A stretch of 5,056 nt of DNA from an uncultured Acidobacteriota bacterium (GCA_903932385.1 CAIZGA010000042.1:1-5056), one strand, 5' to 3'; counted from the first letter of the stretch, positions 1-5,056 are shown. Notes: a model not told the origin generated them from the sequence alone. Program-made: numbers and translations.

Positions 1-411
1 ATCGTCGGCTTCCCGGGAGAAACTGGCGCAGAGTTTGAAGAGACCATCACGCTGCTGGATGAAGTTCGCTACGATGCAGTCTTCAGTTTTAAATATTCGG
101 CACGCCCCAACACGGCGGCGTTGACGATGATTGACAGCATCCCCGAAGAAACAAAAAACCTGCGCCTGCAGATTCTGAATGATCGGCAGCGGGAGATTCA
201 ACGCGAAGGCTACGGTCGTCATCTCGGCGAAGTGATGGAGGTGATGGTGGAAGGCTACAACACGCAACGCAATCAGGTAGTGGGGCGCTCGGCAGACAAT
301 AAAACAGTAAACTTCACCAGCACACAGCCGATAGCGCCGGCGCAGGGCAGTTATGCCCGTGTTCGTATCACGCAAACATTTCCCAACAGTCTGGTTGGCG
401 AATCTGCCTGA
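1..411 (+). CDS. miaB: tRNA-2-methylthio-N6-dimethylallyladenosine synthase MiaB, C-terminal part (5' end outside window)
   Basis: MiaB is a cytoplasmic radical-SAM iron-sulfur enzyme that adds a methylthio group to i6A at position 37 of tRNAs reading UNN codons. Frame 1 is open from the first base, so only the last 136 residues are visible; family members are usually about 440-480 residues. The visible part opens with IVGFPGET, a typical late radical-SAM-domain motif. The family segment KYSARPNTAA follows at visible residues 31-40. From about residue 74 (HLGEVMEVMVEGY) to the end there is a TRAM RNA-binding domain, containing GRSADNKTVNF and finishing RVRITQTFPNSLVGE, a good match to the MiaB 'VxITxxxPxSLxGE' ending. 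The gene ends normally at TGA 409-411. The related MtaB and RimO are less likely given the TRAM ending, but the N-terminal cysteines that would help separate them lie outside the window. The BFN gene follows after 19 bases. Confidence 0.93.
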   Translation: MVGFPGETGAEFEETITLLDEVRYDAVFSFKYSARPNTAALTMIDSIPEETKNLRLQILNDRQREIQREGYGRHLGEVMEVMVEGYNTQRNQVVGRSADNKTVNFTSTQPIAPAQGSYARVRITQTFPNSLVGESA

Positions 412-430
412 AACGCGTCATACTGTCAGC

Positions 431-964
431 ATGACTGAGCCGCTTGCAACGCCAGAAACGATGGTCGATGATCCCAACGCCGAAGTTGAGGTGAAGATTC
501 GCGGCTTGATGCTGGACCCGGTGACCAACATGCCCATCGTGGTGCTGAAAGACGTAGCCAGCGATGCGGTGCTGCCCATCTGGGTTGGCGTGTTTGAAGC
601 GAATGCGATTGCTCTCGAAATTGAAAAATCCACCGCGCCTCGCCCGATGACGCATGACCTTCTTCGCAACCTGGTGGAAGGTCTGAATGCACATGTGCGA
701 AAAATAGTCGTTTCTGATCTGCAGAACGATACCTACTTCGCCATGATCTGGTTGGAACAGAATGGCGAACGCGTAACGGTAGATGCGCGGCCTTCTGATG
801 CGCTGGCGCTGGCGTTGCGCAGTGATGTTCCGATTTATGTTCAGCGAAAAGTTTTGCAGCGCGCTCGGGTTTCAGCAGAGAGTCCGCAGAACCTGACTGC
901 CGAAGAATTACGCCGCACTCTCGAAAATCTGAATGACGAGGACCTTGGCCGCTACAAAATGTAG
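431..964 (+). CDS. Bifunctional nuclease (BFN/DUF151) family protein
   Basis: This 177-residue protein carries one BFN (DUF151) domain at about residues 18-142. Recognisable family blocks are VKIRGLMLDP (21-30), PIVVLKD (35-41), LPIWVGVFEANAIAL (48-62), PRPMTHDLL (70-78), VDARPSDALALALR (117-130) and PIYV (134-137). A hydrophilic charged tail follows (LTAEELRRTLENLNDEDL, 155-172). Plant homologues have been reported to cleave RNA and DNA; in bacteria the role is poorly defined, so the nuclease activity here is known of the family, not shown. No signal peptide or membrane segment is visible, so it is probably cytoplasmic. I chose ATG 431 because it begins just after the miaB stop (19-base gap) and leaves a short leader before the domain. 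ATG 461 is an alternative, and an in-frame ATG at 353 would overlap miaB and add 26 non-family residues. No clear Shine-Dalgarno precedes 431. It is probably translated from a miaB transcript. It ends 15 bases from the convergent glycosyltransferase gene. Confidence 0.93.
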   Translation: MTEPLATPETMVDDPNAEVEVKIRGLMLDPVTNMPIVVLKDVASDAVLPIWVGVFEANAIALEIEKSTAPRPMTHDLLRNLVEGLNAHVRKIVVSDLQNDTYFAMIWLEQNGERVTVDARPSDALALALRSDVPIYVQRKVLQRARVSAESPQNLTAEELRRTLENLNDEDLGRYKM

Positions 965-969
965 CTGGC
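948..969. other. Stem-loop spanning the BFN stop codon, between convergent genes
   Basis: GCC GCTACA (948-956) pairs with TGTAGC (960-965) and, after a bulged T at 966, GGC (967-969). This gives nine base pairs around an AAA loop (957-959). The stem includes the TAG stop at 962-964. The convergent glycosyltransferase gene ends at 980. Neither strand has a run of T directly after the stem, so a standard intrinsic terminator is not supported. It may be a transcript 3'-end structure serving either or both genes, or chance. Confidence 0.35.
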
Positions 970-979
970 TGTTGGTCTG

Positions 980-2098
980 CTAAATCCAATTACATAGAGT
1001 GGCAACACGCTCTGCCCAGCTTGCCTCTGTCGGCAACGACGGCAGGGGAGAAGCTGCGTGGCGCATGGCCAGCACGGATTCGATTGCGGTCTGTAGACCC
1101 GGCGTCATCGAATCCTCGCCGCCATGAATCACCGTGGCCCACGGCGTATCCAGCAGAATGTCGCTCACACCGGATTCACGATGCAGCAGCACAGGGATGC
1201 CGCGTTGCAGAGATTCAATCGCAGGAATGCCATAACCCTGGCGCGCCGGCATGAGGAAGAGATGGCAGTGCGCGAAGATTTCAACTAACTTTGCATCTTC
1301 CACAAAGCCGTGGAAATGGATGCGATTACCAATGCCGAGTGTCGCGGCCATTTGGCGCAGCGGTTCCATCTTCGATCCTTTGCCAACAATGTCGAGGCTC
1401 CAGTCCACTCGTTTTGATAGTGGCGATTCGGAATTTTCCAAATCGGCCAATGAATGCAGTATCCAGTCGATACGCTTGTTGTCTTCAACGCGCGAGATAC
1501 TCAGCATGTTCAGTTTGTCTGCAACTGGACGAATGCGAAATGCATCGTTGACCATGCCGCCCATGCGTGCAATATCTGCGGTCACCCCGAAGTACCGCAT
1601 ACAATCCCCGCGCAGAAAATCGCTGGTTACGATAGTCCTGCCACCGCTTTGCAGACCATGCCGCAGGATGGAATTGGTGATGCGCTGATAAAGCGTTATG
1701 CGAGGCTTCGCTTCGAGAATGCTTTCACCAATTAGCGATGGGGTGTCATGTAGTAGTGTATGGAATCCACGTGCGCCGGCCATGGTTGCGTGTTGCGCAA
1801 TTTGATATCCCGAGGCAAGGGGTTTGAAGTTGGAAGGATTTTCGCGGAAATAGCGACGCAAGGCAGTCACTTTGTTCCAGACCTTCATGCGCGGCCGCAA
1901 CACGTGCACCAGCGGCGCATGCGTGGCGTATGAACTGAAGTTCATCGCATCGGTGTAGGTCACAAAGTGGTGGGGAATCGACTGGCTTTGCAGCCAGTTG
2001 GTTAGCGCAAGCAGGCTCCGTTCCGCGCCGCCGAAAACATCGGCCTGCGCCATAAGAATTACACGGGAGTCTGGATGGATCTGATGTGATTCGCTCAT
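980..2098 (-). CDS. GT4-like (GT-B fold) glycosyltransferase, polysaccharide locus
   Basis: This 372-residue protein is a predicted retaining sugar transferase moving a sugar from a nucleotide donor to a growing glycan, on the cytoplasmic side of the inner membrane. The N-terminal domain opens with strand VILMAQADVFGGAERS (13-28); a GGAE glycine loop is typical of GT4 proteins. HDTP (117-120) and VTSDFL (157-162) match acceptor-side and linker segments. The C-terminal Glycos_transf_1-type domain shows SISRVEDNKRID (201-211), DIVGKG (236-241) and HFHGFVED (261-268). It then shows PARQGYGIPAIESLQRGIPVL (284-304), the EX7E region, in which the first Glu is Gln287 while Glu295 is kept. ATG 2098 was chosen because it lies 12 residues before the first strand. 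The frame stays open to 2281, but that extension crosses the intergenic region and the start of the divergent flippase gene. No strong Shine-Dalgarno is seen. The stop at 980-982 lies 15 bases from the BFN gene. The donor and acceptor cannot be read from sequence. Confidence 0.88.
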   Translation of the reverse strand: MSESHQIHPDSRVILMAQADVFGGAERSLLALTNWLQSQSIPHHFVTYTDAMNFSSYATHAPLVHVLRPRMKVWNKVTALRRYFRENPSNFKPLASGYQIAQHATMAGARGFHTLLHDTPSLIGESILEAKPRITLYQRITNSILRHGLQSGGRTIVTSDFLRGDCMRYFGVTADIARMGGMVNDAFRIRPVADKLNMLSISRVEDNKRIDWILHSLADLENSESPLSKRVDWSLDIVGKGSKMEPLRQMAATLGIGNRIHFHGFVEDAKLVEIFAHCHLFLMPARQGYGIPAIESLQRGIPVLLHRESGVSDILLDTPWATVIHGGEDSMTPGLQTAIESVLAMRHAASPLPSLPTEASWAERVATLCNWI

Positions 2099-2122
2099 TG
2101 CAACGGCGCTCGTCGCCACCCG

Positions 2123-2152
2123 ATTATCATAACCAATCGCAACTCGTAACAA
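2123..2152 (-). promoter_or_regulatory. Candidate promoter for the glycosyltransferase at 980-2098
   Basis: On the minus strand TTGTTA (2152-2147, 4 of 6 to the sigma-70 -35 consensus) is followed after 18 bases by GATAAT (2128-2123, 5 of 6 to the -10). This lies 25 bases before the chosen ATG at 2098. It is the best sigma-70-like pair I see in the divergent gap for this gene. Such matches are common by chance, and the host's promoter preferences are unknown. Confidence 0.28.
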
Positions 2153-2170
2153 TTCACAGCACACCAGTCG

Positions 2171-2197
2171 TTGCGGAAACAATTGTCCTCGTACAAT
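2171..2197 (+). promoter_or_regulatory. Candidate promoter for the flippase gene
   Basis: TTGCGG (2171-2176) and TACAAT (2192-2197, 5 of 6 to the -10 consensus) are separated by 15 bases, shorter than the preferred 17. The -10 lies 22 bases before the ATG at 2220, so any 5' leader would be very short. The right arm of the palindrome at 2181-2198 overlaps the -10, where a bound protein could block initiation. This is a weak call from consensus matching only. Confidence 0.25.
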
Positions 2198-2198
2198 T
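2181..2198. repeat. Small palindrome AATTGT-N6-ACAATT in the divergent promoter region
   Basis: AATTGT (2181-2186) and ACAATT (2193-2198) form a perfect inverted repeat with a six-base centre, of a size and symmetry that suits a dimeric repressor site. The word ACAATT occurs three times in the gap, at 2149-2154, 2179-2184 and 2193-2198. The rest of the 121-base gap (2099-2219) shows only the two weak promoter candidates. Function is inference; six-base arms in an AT-rich stretch can arise by chance. Confidence 0.35.
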
Positions 2199-2219
2199 AG
2201 CTGTAGCAAGACACACGCC

Positions 2220-3797
2220 ATGAACAGAACCCGCAATATCGTGAAAAATATGTCGGCCCTGTTTTCCGGGCACGCCATCAATGTCCTGCAGAACCTGATT
2301 CAGGTGCCGTTTTTCATTCACACCTACGGTACTGCGGGATATGGCGAATGGCTGGCGTTGTCGGCGGCGGTTTCATACCTGGGCACGCTGGATTTCGGCG
2401 TGCAAACCTACGTCAATCAGGATTTGACGGTGCGTTACCACGGCGGCGACATGGATGGCTTCCATGTGCAGCAATCCACCGCCTTACGTTTGCTATTGGG
2501 AATTGTGGCAACAGCGGCGATTACGGCTCTCGTGGTTTTTCTATTGCCGCTGCAGCATTGGCTGCGTATGGATGGAAGTGTAGCCGGGTCACCGAGCATA
2601 CCTTCAGCTACGGTGCAATTGGCCATCTATCTTCTGGCGTTGCAGGTGCTGTTGAACATCCCCTCGGGATATTTCTTCGGCACATTCATGGTGATTGGCA
2701 AAGCTCATATCGGCGGCTATTGGAGCAATGTAAAAAATCTGCTCATCATGTTTTCCACCCTCGCGCTGGTCTGGCTGCACGCATCCTTCGCTGCCATTGC
2801 ACTGGCACAACTGGCCTGCGTCGGCGTGACCATGATGCTGGCACTGATTCACCTGCGGATGATTGCCGCAGATATTTTTCCATCACTGAGCTATTGGGAT
2901 GGCACTTCTGTGCGGCGCATTCTGGGTCAGTCCGGCTATTTCGCTTTGATTTGGTCCAGCAACTGGTTTCTGTATCAGGTGCCGATTCTCATTCTGCAAC
3001 TCGGCGCCGGCCCGGTCATGGTGGCAATCTTCAACACCATGCGCACCATCTTCTCCATGACGCGCCAGCAGATGAATACGCTGACGCAATCCATGGGGCC
3101 GGAGATTACGCGGCTCTACGGACACAAAGACTGGGGAACACTATCGCGGCTGTACAACTACTCCGAGCGGCTGATATTTTCTCTGATTCCCATCGCTAAT
3201 TTTGGCGTGCTGTTTCTTTCGCCCACGCTGCTTGCCATCTGGATCCATGGCAAGGATGGACGCGACATGTTTTCTGCAACGCCGTATATTCTTTGCGCTT
3301 GCATCTCCACTATCATGTCCGTCAAGGAACATAAATATCAGTTTCAATTTTCAACCAACACGCACAAGGAACTCGCGCGCTTCATGGTCGGGAGTTACAT
3401 CGCATTGGATCTGCTGTGGCTGGGCGTTGTGCCGCATTTCGGCCTGACCGGCCTGCTGTGGTCGTGGCTGGCATTTGAGATTTTGCAGATGGCGTACATC
3501 GTTAACCTGAACATGAAGTTCTTCGCTCTGCACGAAGCGCTGGAACTTAAATTCCTGAACAGGCTCCTGCTGCTGGCAGGCTTGATGATGCTGGTCAGCG
3601 TGAAGTGGTTGGGGGCAGCCTCTAAACTTTCAATTCCACTGCAGATTGCTGTAGCCGTGGCTGTGGCCGGCGCAGTCTTGCTGGCAGATTTTCCGTTGTT
3701 CCATCTGCTACCAGTGCTGAAGGTCTTTATCCACCGGGTCCGGGGACGGTCAGCGAGCACGGCCAGCAGTGAGCCGCTGGAGCAGGGACTCCCATAG
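2220..3797 (+). CDS. Wzx-type polysaccharide/oligosaccharide flippase (MOP superfamily membrane protein)
   Basis: This is a 525-residue polytopic inner-membrane protein, a little longer than the 400-500 usual for Wzx/PST transporters. It is predicted to flip a lipid-linked glycan from the cytoplasmic to the periplasmic face. The N-terminus is characteristic of the family: a short basic start, helix one at about 12-34 with NVLQNLIQVPFFIHTYGTAGYGEW (21-44), then a conserved-style LGTLDFGVQTYVNQ (54-67). Hydrophobic stretches at about 90-110, 131-157, 172-190, 191-213, 238-262, 318-342, 354-366, 388-404, 408-430, 446-464 and 472-497 suggest 12-14 membrane helices. The tail from 504 is hydrophilic and basic, then Ser-rich. 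ATG 2220 is the start giving the complete family N-terminus; Met11 is a weaker alternative, and no strong Shine-Dalgarno is seen. It is divergent from the glycosyltransferase at 980-2098 and runs 48 bases into the convergent one. The substrate is unknown. I leave the symbol empty because linkage to a complete Wzx/Wzy set is not visible. Confidence 0.87.
   Translation: MNRTRNIVKNMSALFSGHAINVLQNLIQVPFFIHTYGTAGYGEWLALSAAVSYLGTLDFGVQTYVNQDLTVRYHGGDMDGFHVQQSTALRLLLGIVATAAITALVVFLLPLQHWLRMDGSVAGSPSIPSATVQLAIYLLALQVLLNIPSGYFFGTFMVIGKAHIGGYWSNVKNLLIMFSTLALVWLHASFAAIALAQLACVGVTMMLALIHLRMIAADIFPSLSYWDGTSVRRILGQSGYFALIWSSNWFLYQVPILILQLGAGPVMVAIFNTMRTIFSMTRQQMNTLTQSMGPEITRLYGHKDWGTLSRLYNYSERLIFSLIPIANFGVLFLSPTLLAIWIHGKDGRDMFSATPYILCACISTIMSVKEHKYQFQFSTNTHKELARFMVGSYIALDLLWLGVVPHFGLTGLLWSWLAFEILQMAYIVNLNMKFFALHEALELKFLNRLLLLAGLMMLVSVKWLGAASKLSIPLQIAVAVAVAGAVLLADFPLFHLLPVLKVFIHRVRGRSASTASSEPLEQGLP
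3750..3797. other. 48-base convergent gene overlap in antisense codon register
   Basis: The flippase reading frame stops at TAG 3795-3797, while the opposing glycosyltransferase stops at TGA 3752-3750. The two coding regions therefore share 48 bases. The frames are exactly in register: each flippase codon is the reverse complement of one glycosyltransferase codon. The shared segment encodes residues 511-525 of the flippase (SASTASSEPLEQGLP) and residues 374-388 of the transferase (LWESLLQRLTAGRAR). Flippase Ser511 (TCA) is the complement of the transferase TGA stop. No room remains for a separate intergenic terminator, so the two transcripts should be complementary at their 3' ends. Confidence 0.8.
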
Positions 3798-4916
3798 GTC
3801 GCCATAGTGGCGCCAGCCGCCCAAGTGCTGAACCCGCGCCAGTGAGGCCTGACGCATACGCGCCTGCAGTTCGGGCTCGTCTGCCAGTTGCTGCATACGC
3901 TGCACCAGAGCGTCCACATCGCGCACCGGCACGATAAAGCCTTCCACGCCGTCGCTAAAGAGGTCTTCAGCCCCAGTGTTGAAACTGGCCAGCACAGGGC
4001 ATCCACAGGCCATAGCTTGGCCCTGTACGAGCGCCAGGCCCTCCTCAATGCTTGGCAGCACCAACAGATGGCTGGAGCTCATTAGGGCAGGCAATTGCGC
4101 CTGCGGCAGGATGCCGAGGAACTCGACATTCTCTTGTGGCAGCTTTTCCAGGATGGGCTTCATTTCAGGGGCAATGGCACCGGCAATTCGAAGCCGCTTA
4201 TTGGAATGTTTTAGTCGGGCAAAGGCCTGCAATAGGTACGGAATGCCTTTACGAAGGCTAACTTGGCCGACAAATATCGCCTCAAATCGGTCTGTAGGAG
4301 GTTCATGGACCGGCGAAAAGCGTTCCAGTAGTACTCCATATGGCAATACATGAACTTTATCGGCAGAAATACCTGATTCTATGAAGCTTCTGGCCGAAAA
4401 TGATGACGGAACAGAGATGGCGTCGCAGGCCAGATAGATTTCTTCCTCGCGAATCGTATCTCGATGATCGACTTGATATGACAAGCCCCAGCGTTGGTAT
4501 TCATCGGTCAGCAGATTGGCTGCATAACGTGCATGGGTTGAGCCTCGGTCGCAGATGAAGATGCCGCCACGCTGCTGTAGATGGCGGCCGGTGGTAAGGC
4601 CGGCACCGGCAATGGCTATCAAGGCGTCGATACCGGATGTAGGCAGCTGGCGGTCAAGCCACTGGTCAAAGGCCAACGCATTGGCATAACCAAGTTCGTC
4701 GCTCAGCCAGTGCCAGCTTGGCAGGAATCGGTGTACGGCATATTCGGCTACGTGGAGATAGGGGAAGGTGTGAACTTTGTCCTGCGGCAAACCTTCACGC
4801 TGTAAACGCGATTGCGGCCAGGTGGAATAGATCCCATGCAGATGTCCACGGCGATGCAGTTCACGGGCCAGCTCAAAATGATGGAAGACACCGAAAACAG
4901 CCTGAGCAATTTGCAT
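3750..4916 (-). CDS. GT4-like (GT-B fold) glycosyltransferase with EX7Q variant motif
   Basis: This 388-residue predicted cytoplasmic or membrane-associated sugar transferase probably acts in exopolysaccharide or surface-glycan assembly. The N-terminal domain begins MQIAQAVFGVFHHFELARELHRRG-like. It carries YSTWP (30-34), IAIAGAGLTTGRHLQQRGG (101-119) and CDRGSTHARYA (122-132). The linker and donor domain show SVPSSFSARSFIESG (168-182), VHVLPYGV (188-195), IFVGQVSLRKGIPYLLQAF (214-232, with basic Arg222/Lys223) and VEFLGILP (264-271). They continue with PSIEEGLALVQGQAMACGCPV (288-308) and NTGAEDLFSDGVEGFIVP (313-330). In the EX7E position Glu292 is present but the second residue is Gln300. 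I chose ATG 4916 because the family-like strand starts there. The frame stays open to a TTG at 4964, with an intermediate ATG at 4937, and those 16 extra residues look like translated leader. Its 3' end overlaps the flippase gene by 48 bases. Donor and acceptor sugars are not readable. Confidence 0.88.
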   Translation of the reverse strand: MQIAQAVFGVFHHFELARELHRRGHLHGIYSTWPQSRLQREGLPQDKVHTFPYLHVAEYAVHRFLPSWHWLSDELGYANALAFDQWLDRQLPTSGIDALIAIAGAGLTTGRHLQQRGGIFICDRGSTHARYAANLLTDEYQRWGLSYQVDHRDTIREEEIYLACDAISVPSSFSARSFIESGISADKVHVLPYGVLLERFSPVHEPPTDRFEAIFVGQVSLRKGIPYLLQAFARLKHSNKRLRIAGAIAPEMKPILEKLPQENVEFLGILPQAQLPALMSSSHLLVLPSIEEGLALVQGQAMACGCPVLASFNTGAEDLFSDGVEGFIVPVRDVDALVQRMQQLADEPELQARMRQASLARVQHLGGWRHYGDLWESLLQRLTAGRAR

Positions 4917-4970
4917 AGGGAGTGCCTGTAAGAACATACCATGCAAATAAAGCCAAGGAATCAAAGGATA

Positions 4971-4981
4971 TACAGGCTGTA
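4971..4981. repeat. Perfect palindrome TACAG-G-CTGTA
   Basis: TACAG (4971-4975) and CTGTA (4977-4981) are perfect inverted copies around one central base. It lies 55 bases upstream of the chosen glycosyltransferase start at 4916, in the leader or promoter zone. It also contains an internal short hairpin option, GGCT/AGCC (4975-4978 with 4981-4984). The placement would suit a regulator site, which is inference. Confidence 0.35.
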
Positions 4982-4998
4982 GCCCATTCTTCCCTTAT

Positions 4999-5032
4999 TA
5001 CAGAATATCTGTTATCGGACATATTTTCTGTA
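4999..5032. repeat. Inverted repeat with TACAGA/TCTGTA outer arms
   Basis: TACAGA (4999-5004) pairs with TCTGTA (5027-5032), and ATAT (5005-5008) pairs with ATAT (5021-5024). Two T bases (5025-5026) are bulged, and the loop is 12 bases (5009-5020). The left arm is also part of a near-palindrome ACAG-AATAT-CTGT at 5000-5012. The stem is AT-rich and has no T run after it, so a terminator is unlikely. It shares the TACAG word with the palindrome at 4971-4981. Confidence 0.35.
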
Positions 5033-5056
5033 TAGGAGATGGGACTGCCCTATAAC

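Larger units (their letters stand above)
4917..5056. other. AT-richer non-coding leader upstream of the glycosyltransferase at 3750-4916
   Basis: This 140-base stretch to the window edge has no supportable gene on either strand and is visibly richer in A and T than the genes beside it. It presumably holds the promoter and 5' leader for the minus-strand glycosyltransferase, but I see no convincing -35/-10 pair. The pentamer TACAG or its complement CTGTA occurs at 4926-4930, 4971-4975, 4977-4981, 4999-5003 and 5028-5032. AGGAG at 5034-5038 (plus strand) looks like a ribosome site, but no start codon follows at a useful distance before the window ends. Confidence 0.55.

Noticed and set aside
121..411. 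Independent 96-residue gene
   Set aside because: The frame is open from base 1 and continues MiaB motifs (IVGFPGET) upstream, so this is only the tail of miaB; the codon at 121 is an internal TTG.
353..964. Longer BFN protein starting at ATG 353
   Set aside because: The extra 26 residues overlap miaB's conserved TRAM end and carry no BFN-family sequence; ATG 431 gives a normal-looking protein.
426..989. 187-codon minus-strand open frame opposite the BFN gene
   Set aside because: It is antisense to a well-supported DUF151 gene. Its translation is rich in Ser, Arg, His and Pro with no family features, and it also runs into the opposing transferase's stop region.
2348..3199. 283-codon open frame on the plus strand inside the flippase gene
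   Set aside because: It lies in another frame of a convincing membrane-protein gene. Its translation is rich in His, Arg and Ala with no recognisable domain, as expected of an out-of-frame reading.
3648..3671. Two-copy 12-base near repeat GCTGTAGCCGTG / GCTGTGGCCGGC
   Set aside because: It encodes an Ala/Val-rich membrane helix (AVAVAVAG) and the copies differ at three of twelve bases; codon bias explains it.
3395..4048. 217-codon minus-strand open frame spanning the flippase and transferase ends
   Set aside because: It is out of frame with the transferase and antisense to the flippase. Its composition (Trp-, Cys- and Arg-rich stretches) resembles a shadow frame, not a protein.
3750..4964. 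404-residue version of the second glycosyltransferase starting at TTG 4964
   Set aside because: It uses a rare start codon, and the 16 added residues precede the natural beginning of the first strand; ATG 4916 fits the fold better.
4971..5032. LexA/SOS-type box
   Set aside because: The half-sites here are ordered TACAG then CTGTA, the reverse of CTGT-N8-ACAG, and no correctly spaced CTGT/ACAG pair is present.
5034..5041. Start of a plus-strand gene at AGGAGATG
   Set aside because: The ATG at 5039 directly abuts the AGGAG with no spacing, and no other start codon follows at a useful distance before the window edge.

Overview
The window looks like a chromosomal segment from a Gram-negative-type bacterium of moderate GC content (about mid-50s percent by eye). 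Acidobacteriota is my best guess. The reasons are the miaB / bifunctional-nuclease gene pair and the style of the glycosyltransferase at 3750-4916, whose N-terminus resembles proteins I associate with that phylum. This placement is inference from recalled family resemblance, not from a database search.

Layout. (1) Positions 1-411 hold the 3' end of miaB (tRNA ms2i6A37 methylthiotransferase), with the end of the radical-SAM domain and the TRAM domain. (2) Positions 431-964 encode a complete BFN/DUF151 'bifunctional nuclease' family protein. It follows miaB by 19 bases on the same strand, so the two are probably cotranscribed. A stem-loop covers its stop codon. (3) Positions 980-2098 (minus) encode a GT4-like glycosyltransferase that converges on the BFN gene. 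(4) The 121-base gap 2099-2219 is a divergent promoter region with a small palindrome and repeated ACAATT words. (5) Positions 2220-3797 (plus) encode a 525-residue polytopic Wzx-type polysaccharide/oligosaccharide flippase. (6) Positions 3750-4916 (minus) encode a second GT4-like glycosyltransferase, whose 3' end overlaps the flippase gene tail-to-tail by 48 bases in exact antisense codon register. (7) Positions 4917-5056 are an AT-richer, gene-free stretch upstream of that glycosyltransferase, with two inverted repeats and an excess of the word TACAG/CTGTA.

Functionally the left 1 kb is housekeeping (tRNA modification and a nuclease-family protein). The rest is part of a surface-polysaccharide or exopolysaccharide locus: two sugar transferases that could build a lipid-linked glycan on the cytoplasmic face, and a flippase that would move it across the inner membrane. 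No polymerase (Wzy), initiating transferase or sugar-nucleotide enzyme lies in the window, so the glycan cannot be named. The three polysaccharide genes alternate strand, so they do not form one simple operon.

I found no RNA gene, CRISPR array, insertion sequence or phage element, and nothing that amounts to a clearly new system. The points most worth a second look are the in-register convergent overlap, the altered EX7E motif in both glycosyltransferases (a different Glu is missing in each), and the palindrome-rich leader at the right edge.
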